From positions 248,001 through 312,000 of the forward strand of contig BQJE01000003.1 of NCBI GenBank assembly GCA_021604545.1: a DNA stretch of 64,000 bases, in the 5' to 3' direction. Below are positions 30,478 to 38,188 of the stretch, in pieces. Numbering within the stretch: position 1 is the first letter of the stretch; every line of letters begins with the position of its first letter. A model generated the notes under the pieces. The model was not told the origin of the DNA. It did no database searches and worked only from the letters and a program-made list of their open reading frames with translations. Made by a program: the position numbers and the translations under genes. Origin of the DNA: Micavibrio sp. Its GTDB lineage: Bacteria; Pseudomonadota; Alphaproteobacteria; Micavibrionales; Micavibrionaceae.

Positions 30478-31875
30478 TTAGCGTGCCTTCATTTTTTCTT
30501 CTGTTGACCACGTGTCTTCAGAAGCAATAGCACTCTCTCTAGGATACTCCAGGCCCATCACTGGAAGCAAGGCACCTTTCAGAGCCAGCAAGCGGAAGAC
30601 CGCAAACATTTCCAGAAATTCAGCATTCACTGTATTGGAGCGGGAAACAAAAAGCTCGTTTTGCGCATCCAGCACATCCAAGAGCGTCCGGCGATCCAGT
30701 GAAAACTGATCTTTATACGCCTTTACAACCTCTGTGTTGGCATCAGCCTGTGCAGAGAAGTGACGCGCACGCTCACCAGCAGCAATCATAGAGGCCCATG
30801 TCTGACGTACATCAGTTTCAACAGCGCGCCCAGCTTCGGCGCGGGCTTCTTTTGTTTGTTGGTGACGATGAATAAACTCACGAGAGCGGGCCATATCGGC
30901 ACCACCGCGATACAAATTCCAGTTCATAACCAGCAGAGCAGTCGCACTGCGGTCACGACCTTCAGTACCATTAATGTCATGGCCCTGACGACCGCTGAGC
31001 TCAAGATCAAGCTGCGGATAGAAGGTTGAACGTGTGCCTTGCGCTTCAGCATAGGCTACCTCGATGTCAGATTCAAAAATGTCCAGAGTCGGGCTGTAAG
31101 CCAGTGTCTTCTTCACTTCTTCTTCAACGTCAGATGTTAAAGAGTCATAAGGAATAACCGGCAATTGCAGTTGACCCGGCGCATCACCAACTTCACGGCG
31201 ATATTGTGATTCAGCATTGCGCAAAGCCTGACGTGTGTTTGTTTCTGTCGCACGTGAAGAAGCCAGACGGGCTTTGGCCTGCTCCATATCAGCTTGTGTT
31301 GAACGACCAGCGCTCACACCATCCTGAATTTGCTCAAGAATAGAAATGTGATCAGCTACATTATGACGAGAAATTGCAAGAAGTTGACGCTGACGCATCA
31401 CTTCCAAATAAGCTTCGACAATCGCAAGCCCAACCAGTTCGGCTGTCTCACGAACACGATGCGCGGAAGATTGTACGCGTGCTTCCTGACGGCGCACTTC
31501 GTACTGACTTTCCCAGCCGTCAAACAACATTTGGGTCAGCGTAACAGCCGCTTCGTAGCGCCATAAATTCTCTGTATCATCACTATCCAGACCACCGCGT
31601 GTTGCCGGGTCATCGCTATGCTCAAAACCTGTATCAGCGCGCACGTCGATAGAAGGAAGAAACAGGGCTTCGCCTTGGTTCAATTCTTCATCTGTTGCGC
31701 GACGGCTAGAGGCAACAACGCCATATTCAGGGTTTGTCGAAACCCCTGTAGCCACAGCATTTTGCAGTGTAATTGTTGTATTTTCCTGGGAGACAACTGG
31801 TCCGGCGCCTAATACAAGTAACGCAGATACAGCAGTTGTCAGGCACAATGTGCGTAATTTTTTATTCGAAGTCAC
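30478..31875 (-). CDS. TolC-family outer membrane secretion channel
   Basis: This is an outer-membrane trimeric channel for type I secretion, 465 residues. It has a signal peptide (LTTAVSALLVLGAGPVVSQ, about residues 12-30) and two repeated coiled-coil/barrel halves with TolC-type residues (EAYLEVMRQRQLL and NLYRGGADMARSRE). The start codon is GTG, preceded by AGGAAAG. It heads the exporter operon (channel, ABC transporter, membrane fusion protein). It lies downstream of the large secreted protein on the same strand, separated by a terminator and a second hairpin, as in LapA/BapA-type adhesin loci. Confidence 0.93.
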   Translation of the reverse strand: MTSNKKLRTLCLTTAVSALLVLGAGPVVSQENTTITLQNAVATGVSTNPEYGVVASSRRATDEELNQGEALFLPSIDVRADTGFEHSDDPATRGGLDSDDTENLWRYEAAVTLTQMLFDGWESQYEVRRQEARVQSSAHRVRETAELVGLAIVEAYLEVMRQRQLLAISRHNVADHISILEQIQDGVSAGRSTQADMEQAKARLASSRATETNTRQALRNAESQYRREVGDAPGQLQLPVIPYDSLTSDVEEEVKKTLAYSPTLDIFESDIEVAYAEAQGTRSTFYPQLDLELSGRQGHDINGTEGRDRSATALLVMNWNLYRGGADMARSREFIHRHQQTKEARAEAGRAVETDVRQTWASMIAAGERARHFSAQADANTEVVKAYKDQFSLDRRTLLDVLDAQNELFVSRSNTVNAEFLEMFAVFRLLALKGALLPVMGLEYPRESAIASEDTWSTEEKMKAR

Positions 31876-31916
31876 TGAGCTTTCCTCATCTATTAGTTTT
31901 TACTAAATGTAGTAAG

Positions 31917-31925
31917 TTATCCACA
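31917..31925 (+). promoter_or_regulatory. Perfect DnaA-box consensus (TTATCCACA)
   Basis: The nonamer TTATCCACA lies about 42 bases upstream of the tolC start codon. It matches the E. coli-type DnaA box exactly. A single box is weak evidence for binding and could occur by chance, but a near match (TGTGGATAG) also occurs in the GANTC-rich region at 36763-36771, on the other side of the adhesin gene. Confidence 0.35.
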
Positions 31926-32052
31926 AGCTAAACCACTATTACTTATGCCCTTTTTCAACAGCTTATGCAAGCATCTTACATAATTTTTTAAGGGGCTTTT
32001 TTAAAGCATTAATATCTTAACCAAGTAAAGGTTACTAATGCCTTAAGCCCAC

Positions 32053-32106
32053 AAAAAAACCGGAGCGCTCTATTATCAATCCCACACGTATTGAGCGCTT
32101 CCGGTT
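32053..32106 (-). terminator. Rho-independent terminator of the adhesin gene
   Basis: On the - strand, reading out of the adhesin gene, a stem formed by the arms at 32093-32106 and 32057-32070 (GC-rich core ccggagcgctc against gagcgcttccgg, with one bulged base and a 22-base loop) is followed directly by a run of seven T. This is a classical terminator placed about 100 bases after the stop codon, before the tolC operon. Confidence 0.85.
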
Positions 32107-32202
32107 TCCCTACAAGTTTATTCCGCAAGAAATTTGTAAGGACATTATGTCTAATGTTTATTGTCACGTCCCCTAAGACGTGCCTATGAAGTCTAGCTGT
32201 CT

Positions 32203-35200
32203 TTATACTACGACAGCCTGACCATCATTCGTTATGATTTCGAGATCAAGGCCGACAGCACCTTCGATCAGAGCAATTGCGGTCGCATTGTTAACATCGC
32301 CGCCTCCGTTCTCATCAACTGCTATCGTGGTGTTGCCACCGGCTTCGGTACCGAAAACAAAATCGTTAATGCTGTCCTGCAAGGGATTATATTGTGACAA
32401 TAGAGCCGCAATATCCAAAATATCACCTTCTGTATGGTCAAAGCCCTTAATCGTGTCGAACCCGTCAGCAAGCGAGTCATACAGGAATGTATCAGCACTG
32501 GCTGTTCCGTATAAATCTTCATCTCCCTGTGCACTTGCAATGACAGATTCTGTTGTGCTACCCCACAAAGCCAGTTCGGCCGTGCTGTCATCACCATCGT
32601 TATCTGTCAGCGTATACTTAAACACATCATGCGTTTCTTTCGGATCCTCACATTCGTGTCCAGCCCAAACATTGTTAAGCAAGAATGATGCTCTACCAAG
32701 GTGAGAGTTATCTATTGAAAACAGATCAACCTTTGTGATTGTCAAGTCAGTGCCAAAATCAGCAGAATCAATCGTAAAGGAAGCCAGACCATCAACAACT
32801 GTCACTGTATTGATATCAAATTCGCCTTGAACACTCGACCCATCAGACAGATAGACAATCCAGTCAATACCGTCATCAAGGTTGTTAGAGCCCAGATCAC
32901 CAATTTCGAATGTAGCAGTTGTCGTTGGCTCACCAAAACCAACATGCAAACCATCTGTAACACCCCAAACTCTCGCATGAGATTCACCAGCAGCTTTGGT
33001 ACCAATCCCAGGACCATCAACATTATTGGTATCCCAAACAAGATCGTCACCGAGGAAGGACTCAATCGTAATGCCGTTCTTGGTAAACGTATTTTGGAAG
33101 CCGTCAAGCTCTGCCGGAACAAGGTCAAGATGAATCTGCTCTACACAAGCATGCTCACTCCAAACATTGTTCAGGATCCATGACGCACTTCCAAGATTAG
33201 AGTTATCAACGGAGAACAGGTCAACACTTGTAATACCGGCGGCACCAAAACTGGAGGCATCAAGCGTAAAGGAGCCAATACCATCAACGACTGCCATCGT
33301 GCCAATATCATACTCACCCTGTACACTTGTTCCATCGGTAAGGTAGACAATGTAATCAAGGCCACTGGTCATGTTATTATGCAGATCGCCAATATCGAAC
33401 ATCACAGAAGTTGCCGGCATATCAAAATCAACATGCAGACCATCGCCGGGCGTGCCCTTCCAGACCTTACCATGACTGTCTCCGGCACCCTTTGTACCGA
33501 TACCGGAACCGCCACCTTGAGCGCTAAAGTCTTCCCATGTCAGATCATCGCCAAGGAAAGAGGAAACCGTAATTCCACCCTTGGTAACCGTGCTGGATAT
33601 ACCGTCCAGATCAGCCGGGATCACATCAAGATGTTTATGAACCGTTTGTCCTGGTGTTGTTGGAATGCTAAACAATGTGTAGTTGTAAGAACCATCTGAA
33701 GAAATTTCGAGAGCACCAAAATTTCCGTTAATTGTGGTAGTACCATTCATTGGAACAGTCATGGTGTTACCACCGAAGGCAACTTCCGTCACTTTGTTGA
33801 TCACATCTTTACTAAGATCATCATCAGCGCCGGCACCACCGTTATCACCGGTGATAACATTGCCGTCTGAACCACCATCAGTGACCGTAAACATATTCAT
33901 GTCATCATGGGCAACTGGACCATCATCCAAAACATTCACTGTGATGATGCCGTTGGCAGTATCACCACTATTGTCTGTTGCTGTCATGCCGAATTCCATC
34001 GGAATATTATCATTAGGGTCCGTCATATCCGGATGATCAAGAACACCTTCCAATGTGAAGGTATAGTTCCCATCAGACTGGATCACGAGTGTAAAGATCG
34101 TGCTACCGTTTGATATGCCGGTATAGGTATTTGACGGCGCATCGAAATTAACATTCACGATGTTACCATCACTTGTCAGCGGGACAGCACTGAAGAAACC
34201 GCCATTACCGGAGAAGCTTCCGGGGCCATCATTACCAAAATCAGCTTCGATCATATCGCTAATGAATGTCGTCGGCGCCAGATCGGTTTCATCAACTGTT
34301 ACTTCTTCGGGCTGCACTAAAATAGGATCATCTTTAGGTATTCTGCCTTTCAACGTAAGCAAGGCAGGGTCTGTATCAAAGTCGCCGTCTTGCAATACGT
34401 ATTCGAACTGATCTTGTATGCATTCAGGACCGGTATGTGTAATTTTAACATCATGTAAGAGGAAAGAAGCAGGCTCGGTTGTTGCAAAGACATCAAAGCC
34501 AACGATCTGACCGCCGAAATCGTTTCCATCCAACTCGATGGTGATTTTACCATCGACCGGCGCGGTTGTTCCAATATCAAACAGGAATGAAATTGGCGTG
34601 TTTGGATCACTCGCCAGATAAATGTTGAAATCAATTGAGTCATCAAGATTATTGGCGCCTATATCAGCAAGCGTTACAACCACTTTATCAGATGCCACAA
34701 AATCAACTTCCAATGTCTCACCGGCAGGCCATACTTTGTTGGAACCGCCACCGGCGATGCCGATACCTGAACCATCGCTTGGCACCCATGCCAGGTCAGC
34801 ACCATTTTCTGAAGTAACTGTAATGCCGTTTTTGGTAATGCTGTTGGCGTTGCCGGCCGTATCTGCCTCAACAGGGTCTAATGATTCCATCGTCGTTCCT
34901 GTTGGAACAGGATTAAACAGAGTATAAGTGTAAGTCCCATCGGAGAACATTTCGAGTTCACCGAAATCACCGTTAATGGTGTTGGAGCCGCCATCCGGGA
35001 TAGTAATCATGCTGCCGTTAAAGGAAACTTCAACAACGGTATTCTCAAGATCGTTACTCAATTCATCCGCTGCGCCCGGGCCGCCATTGAAACCGCTAAC
35101 AACGTTACCGTTGGCAGCGCCATCAGCAACATTATAAGCATTAAAGTCGTCATGCGCTGTGACCGCATCATCGGCGACTGTAACAGTAATTGTTGTCTGC

Positions 35201-36312
35201 GCTGTTTGGCCACCATTGTCCGTTGCCACAACACCAAATTCCAGTGTGATTTCATCATTTGGATCATTCGCATCCATATGATCAAGAGGCTCAAGCAATG
35301 TGAAAGTGTATTCGCCGGTGTCAGGATTAATCACAAGTGTAAAGACAGGCGTACCGCCAGCAAGACCTTCATAGCCATCAGCTGTAGGAGAAACGATAAC
35401 CGGTACGTCATCGGAAGTCAGGTTGCTACCTAGCAGTGAACCGCCTTCAACGAATGAACCGTTAGGACCGATTGTACCCGGACCGTCATTGCCGAAATCG
35501 GCGATAATTTGTCCCGTATCAACAAGCGGTCCAAGATTTGTCTCATCCATGAATTCTGGCTGTGGGCCCACAAGGATCGGATCGTCCTTTGGTGTGCCTG
35601 GTTGTTCTTGTGGATCCTCCAAAAAGAGGATGTCGTTCACAAACTCAACACCATACTGAAGCTGTGTTGGATCAATCGGACCCACATCATCAAGCGGGTC
35701 AATCGGACCGGCTACAAAGCTACTTCCAAAACCAAAACCTGAATTTGAAGCGCCAGCTTCATCACCGGCAGCCGTTTCAATTGCAGCCAATTGCTCAGCA
35801 ATATCATCTTGACCGGCAGCGGGCTCTACTTTAGCAACTTCCTGCGCTTGCTCGGTTGTTGTTTCTTCAACTTCGGAAGTACGAATTTCAGCCTGTGGCT
35901 CTTCAAGAAGATCCTCGGCTGGTTCGTTTTCAGCAACAGTAAGAGTGCTGATTAAATTAGTAGCGGAAATGATTGTGCCATCAGCCAGAGTTAAAGCTGG
36001 TGGGAATTGCTCGCTGAATGCGCCTTCAAAGTCTTGCAAAGTGACAGAAGAATTATTGGTGAATTTTATAATAAGGTCGCCATCTTGTTGATAGGCGGAT
36101 TGAACAACACTTGGATCAAAATCAAAAATATATGTCTGGCCCGGACCTACTGTGATAGCTGACAGGTCAGTATTGTCACCTGGCTGCGTAATAATGATTG
36201 GCTCTGTCGTGTAAACACATGGCGCTGGACTGGCCAAGGCATCATTATTTGTTTCTACATTTTCCTGAGAATTATCCTGAGACACATTATCTGTGTTTTG
36301 TTCGTTAGCCAT
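32203..36312 (-). CDS. Large type I secreted repeat protein (LapA/BapA-like adhesin)
   Basis: This is an acidic 1369-residue surface or biofilm-type protein. Residues 1-240 form an N-terminal region with a beta-domain and an acidic Glu/Ala linker. Next are two cadherin/VCBS-like blocks beginning PKDDPILV (about 241-400 and 659-812), each followed by a second beta domain (about 393-472 and 808-886). A third module of about 165 residues, with KNGIT...GDDL...W and S-x-L-L-N-N-V-W features, occurs three times (476-640, 892-1055, 1060-1225), the last two in tandem. Residues 1255-1369 are a type I secretion C-terminal target domain. There is no signal peptide. AGGAGT precedes the ATG, and two CtrA boxes lie upstream. 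The ligand is unknown. Confidence 0.88.
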   Translation of the reverse strand: MANEQNTDNVSQDNSQENVETNNDALASPAPCVYTTEPIIITQPGDNTDLSAITVGPGQTYIFDFDPSVVQSAYQQDGDLIIKFTNNSSVTLQDFEGAFSEQFPPALTLADGTIISATNLISTLTVAENEPAEDLLEEPQAEIRTSEVEETTTEQAQEVAKVEPAAGQDDIAEQLAAIETAAGDEAGASNSGFGFGSSFVAGPIDPLDDVGPIDPTQLQYGVEFVNDILFLEDPQEQPGTPKDDPILVGPQPEFMDETNLGPLVDTGQIIADFGNDGPGTIGPNGSFVEGGSLLGSNLTSDDVPVIVSPTADGYEGLAGGTPVFTLVINPDTGEYTFTLLEPLDHMDANDPNDEITLEFGVVATDNGGQTAQTTITVTVADDAVTAHDDFNAYNVADGAANGNVVSGFNGGPGAADELSNDLENTVVEVSFNGSMITIPDGGSNTINGDFGELEMFSDGTYTYTLFNPVPTGTTMESLDPVEADTAGNANSITKNGITVTSENGADLAWVPSDGSGIGIAGGGSNKVWPAGETLEVDFVASDKVVVTLADIGANNLDDSIDFNIYLASDPNTPISFLFDIGTTAPVDGKITIELDGNDFGGQIVGFDVFATTEPASFLLHDVKITHTGPECIQDQFEYVLQDGDFDTDPALLTLKGRIPKDDPILVQPEEVTVDETDLAPTTFISDMIEADFGNDGPGSFSGNGGFFSAVPLTSDGNIVNVNFDAPSNTYTGISNGSTIFTLVIQSDGNYTFTLEGVLDHPDMTDPNDNIPMEFGMTATDNSGDTANGIITVNVLDDGPVAHDDMNMFTVTDGGSDGNVITGDNGGAGADDDLSKDVINKVTEVAFGGNTMTVPMNGTTTINGNFGALEISSDGSYNYTLFSIPTTPGQTVHKHLDVIPADLDGISSTVTKGGITVSSFLGDDLTWEDFSAQGGGSGIGTKGAGDSHGKVWKGTPGDGLHVDFDMPATSVMFDIGDLHNNMTSGLDYIVYLTDGTSVQGEYDIGTMAVVDGIGSFTLDASSFGAAGITSVDLFSVDNSNLGSASWILNNVWSEHACVEQIHLDLVPAELDGFQNTFTKNGITIESFLGDDLVWDTNNVDGPGIGTKAAGESHARVWGVTDGLHVGFGEPTTTATFEIGDLGSNNLDDGIDWIVYLSDGSSVQGEFDINTVTVVDGLASFTIDSADFGTDLTITKVDLFSIDNSHLGRASFLLNNVWAGHECEDPKETHDVFKYTLTDNDGDDSTAELALWGSTTESVIASAQGDEDLYGTASADTFLYDSLADGFDTIKGFDHTEGDILDIAALLSQYNPLQDSINDFVFGTEAGGNTTIAVDENGGGDVNNATAIALIEGAVGLDLEIITNDGQAVVV
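32638..33639 (-). repeat. Tandem protein modules C2 and C3 in the adhesin
   Basis: Two adjacent stretches encode alike modules (C2 about 33148-33639, C3 about 32638-33135). Shared landmarks are SFLGDDL, GIGTK-x-A-G-x-SH, GLHV-x-F, I-x-DL, LSDG/LTDG-x-SVQGE and LLNNVW. A more diverged first copy lies at about 34393-34887. The pattern indicates duplication followed by divergence within the coding sequence. Confidence 0.75.
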
Positions 36313-36358
36313 TAGAGGTCACTCCTTACTTTGCAAATACCGGGTCTCTCAACCCTTT

Positions 36359-36373
36359 TTAATCATTTCTTAA
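36359..36373. promoter_or_regulatory. CtrA box 1 (TTAA-N7-TTAA)
   Basis: A perfect TTAA, seven bases (TCATTTC), TTAA arrangement sits 47 bases upstream of the adhesin ATG. This is the consensus for the alphaproteobacterial cell-cycle regulator CtrA. It shares TTAA-y-CATTTC-TTAA with box 2, so the pair looks like a repeated operator rather than chance. Confidence 0.65.
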
Positions 36374-36391
36374 CGGAATATTCAATTATTA

Positions 36392-36406
36392 TTAACCATT
36401 TCTTAA
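36392..36406. promoter_or_regulatory. CtrA box 2 (TTAA-N7-TTAA)
   Basis: This is a second perfect site, TTAACCATTTCTTAA, 80 bases upstream of the adhesin ATG and 33 bases (about three helical turns) from box 1. It contains the preferred TTAACCAT half. Its position fits control of the adhesin promoter by CtrA, whose phosphorelay is influenced by DivL (encoded at 13-15.5 kb). Confidence 0.7.
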
Positions 36407-36518
36407 GGTCCTGTCAACTGTTATGTTAATAATAAACAGGGTATGCTTATTTTTTATTATGGGAAACAATAGGTTAGGCTTTAAAATAAATCTACTTTGG
36501 ATGGGCTATAAAAGTACC

Positions 36519-36890
36519 GAATCATACGATTCGCTTACGGTATTTGCATCAGAATCACCTATAAACCCTTATTTATTGGACAAGATACCTTGTAAGCCCC
36601 TATAGCAAACACCCTGAAAATTGATTCGACATTTGTTCTGATTCGTAAAAAAGGCTCAAAACAGAATCAATTTTCAGGATTTTTAGAGGATTCTGAAAAG
36701 GAATACCTATATTTATCAAGGCCTCATAAAAAAAATCAAAAAAAATTTGCCTGTGGGAAGGCTGTGGATAGCTCTGTTTGCTGATATGATTCTAAAAGGA
36801 ATCATAGGTAGTTAAATAGAGCAATAAAGTTTCAACAGGGGTGCTCGAAACGAAAAAAACTTACAAAATCCAAAAAAAATGACTCGACTC
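36519..36890. promoter_or_regulatory. Cluster of GANTC (CcrM-type methylation) sites
   Basis: Eleven GANTC sites are seen, starting at 36519, 36528, 36552, 36623, 36640, 36664, 36689, 36788, 36799, 36881 and 36886. About one or two would be expected in 370 bp. GANTC is the target of the cell-cycle methyltransferase CcrM in alphaproteobacteria. A 16-bp near-palindrome (36518-36533) and a hairpin (36785-36806, 8-bp stem) both contain pairs of sites, so part of the clustering comes from inverted repeats built on GAATCA. Confidence 0.7.
36613..36678. repeat. Perfect 15-bp inverted repeat
   Basis: The arms CCTGAAAATTGATTC (36613-36627) and its exact reverse complement (36664-36678) are separated by 36 bases. 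Each arm carries a GANTC site and a third lies in the loop. It could be an operator, a recombination site or the base of an RNA hairpin. No T-run follows either arm, so it does not look like a terminator. Confidence 0.75.
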
Positions 36891-36919
36891 TGCAATTTGA
36901 ATGATTAAATCTGGAATTG

Positions 36920-37470
36920 TCTTCAGGGCATAGCTTCTTAGCTGAAGCAACTCGGTGACCTTCGTGAGGAGAGAGAGTTTGTCCAGACAGGGTGCATTAG
37001 TCAGCATCCGGGTTTTTGGAACAACAAGGCTCCAATTTTTTGAGACGCCGGTCTTTATCAAATTGGGATTTTGCCAGAAGCTTAAAGGGAGCGTAAAGTA
37101 TCACGCACCGTCGTTGCTAAAAGAGATAGACTTGTGGTCGCGCACACAAAAACGTGAGATAGCACGACAAGGACGGATACGATTGGAATATGCTCCTGAA
37201 ACGCTAGTCTTTCGCGAAAGGCTAGACGAGTGGTTGATCGCCACGATAATAATTACGGATGAGGGGTTCATCCGTGGGGACGGGGAAAAAAGACGGCCAG
37301 CTACCGCTGTTCCCTAGACCCGATCCGAGTATTCCTACGGGCTTTAACTGTTCTGCAGATAAAGTACTCCATAGGAACATGCTTCCCAAAAAGGCCCCGG
37401 TGCCTGTTTCTGGATCTGATCTTCGGATTGTATTTAGAGCATGGGTGCCGGGGTTCTTTTATGGGAAGAA
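36920..37470 (+). ncRNA. Candidate structured non-coding RNA
   Basis: Hand folding gives a chain of local stems on the + strand: 36921-26/36942-47; 36990-95/37004-09 (one G-U); 37032-38/37060-66 enclosing 37043-46/37051-54; 37110-19/37160-68 (one bulge); 37204-12/37217-25 (one U-G); 37253-62/37268-77 (two U-G); 37282-87/37310-15 (one G-U); and the 87-nt hairpin 37382-37468. Wobbles are G-U on the + strand, which would be A-C on the other, so a + transcript is favoured. I looked for the conserved cores of RNase P, tmRNA, SRP, group I and group II RNAs and saw none. The ends are approximate. It could instead be a long leader of the gene at 37626. Confidence 0.4.
37382..37468 (+). ncRNA. Long hairpin with cUUCGg cap (part of the candidate RNA)
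   Basis: Arms 37382-37421 and 37426-37468 pair over about 39 base pairs, interrupted only by three single-base bulges (37440, 37456, 37461) and one mismatch (37416 with 37431). The loop is UUCG closed by C-G, the extra-stable tetraloop. Eleven pairs are G-U when read on the + strand. No U-run follows within the next 20 bases, so it is not a standard terminator. Confidence 0.65.
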
Positions 37471-37625
37471 CGTAATATCCCCTTCAGGCTAGCCCTATTT
37501 TAAGCGCAATTTTATTACATATAGTTTTGCGACGTTGCTTGCCTTCCTGCTATAATCGATTACTGTTTTGAGGTCGTTCAACGACTACTCTTGGAATATA
37601 GATTGCGAAAGACTACAAAAATATT

Positions 37626-38120
37626 ATGAGTTTCAAGTTTGAAAGACTGACGGTCTTGGTTGTTGAAGATACCGTCCCTATGCGCAAGCTGATTTGCTCC
37701 GTACTGGAAACGCTTGGCGTTAGAACTATTCATACCGCAGAAGAAGGCCGACAAGGGTATGATAAATTCTGCAAGGAAAACCCTGATATTGTTATTACAG
37801 ACTGGCATATGTTACCTGTCAGCGGTCTTGACCTCGTTAAAAAAATACGAACGGACAAAGAATCCCCCAATAAAACTGTGCCCATCGTTATGATGACCGG
37901 CTATAGCGCTATGCCCCGTGTGTCAAAAGCTCGTGATGAAGGCGCCACAGAATTTCTTGTAAAACCCTTTTCAGCCAATGATCTGGCAAAACGTATTGCT
38001 CATGTTATCAGTAAACCAAGGGATTTCATTCAGGCTGATGATTTTTTTGGGCCTGATCGCCGTCGCCGGGCAATGGATAACTATAAAGGTCCGTTCAGGC
38101 GTAACTTGGATTCGAAATAG
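37626..38120 (+). CDS. Single-domain response regulator (CheY-like)
   Basis: This 164-residue protein is a receiver domain with the acidic pocket (VVEDT), phospho-acceptor aspartate in VITDWHM, conserved threonine in MMTGYS and lysine in LVKPFS. It is followed by a basic 30-residue tail (FFGPDRRRRAMDNYKGPFRR) with no recognisable output domain. Such stand-alone receivers with a GPDRRRR tail occur in alphaproteobacteria, but I know of no defined role. The next gene, 68 bases on, is probably in the same operon. Its long upstream region contains the candidate structured RNA. Confidence 0.88.
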   Translation: MSFKFERLTVLVVEDTVPMRKLICSVLETLGVRTIHTAEEGRQGYDKFCKENPDIVITDWHMLPVSGLDLVKKIRTDKESPNKTVPIVMMTGYSAMPRVSKARDEGATEFLVKPFSANDLAKRIAHVISKPRDFIQADDFFGPDRRRRAMDNYKGPFRRNLDSK

Positions 38121-38188
38121 GCCTACCGGATAATGACTCCTAAGCAGAGTGTAATGCTGCGTAAGTAAATGTGTTTTAGGAATAATAA

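Larger units (their letters stand above)
31876..32202. other. Intergenic region between the adhesin and the tolC operon
   Basis: This 327-bp AT-rich gap holds no protein gene. From right to left it contains a short CACGTC/GACGTG hairpin (32165-32182), the adhesin terminator (32053-32106), a three-part stem (31993-32050) and a perfect DnaA-type box (31917-31925). The leader of the tolC operon starts somewhere within it. Confidence 0.7.
36313..37625. other. 1.3-kb region without a convincing protein gene
   Basis: No open frame here looks like a real protein. The left third (to about 36.9 kb) is AT-rich and carries two CtrA boxes, a cluster of GANTC sites and inverted repeats. The right part (about 36.9-37.47 kb) folds into consecutive stem-loops. 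A 120-codon frame at 36955-37317 (GTG start, no ribosome site) and a 77-codon frame at 37259-37492 overlap the folded part. I take them as incidental, although a decayed gene cannot be excluded. Confidence 0.7.

Noticed and set aside
36920..37470. Retron ncRNA, RNase P RNA, tmRNA, 6S or self-splicing intron
   Set aside because: No reverse transcriptase nearby and none of the conserved core motifs of these RNAs was seen on either strand.
36955..37492. Two overlapping frames read as a frameshifted protein gene
   Set aside because: GTG start without ribosome site, no recognisable domain, and the DNA beneath is dominated by stem-loops. Treated as incidental to the candidate RNA.
36313..37625. 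The region as the chromosomal replication origin
   Set aside because: It has CtrA boxes, GANTC sites and AT-rich DNA, but only one imperfect DnaA-like box and none of the usual neighbours (hemE, dnaA, parAB, gidA). Not claimed without skew or marker-frequency data.
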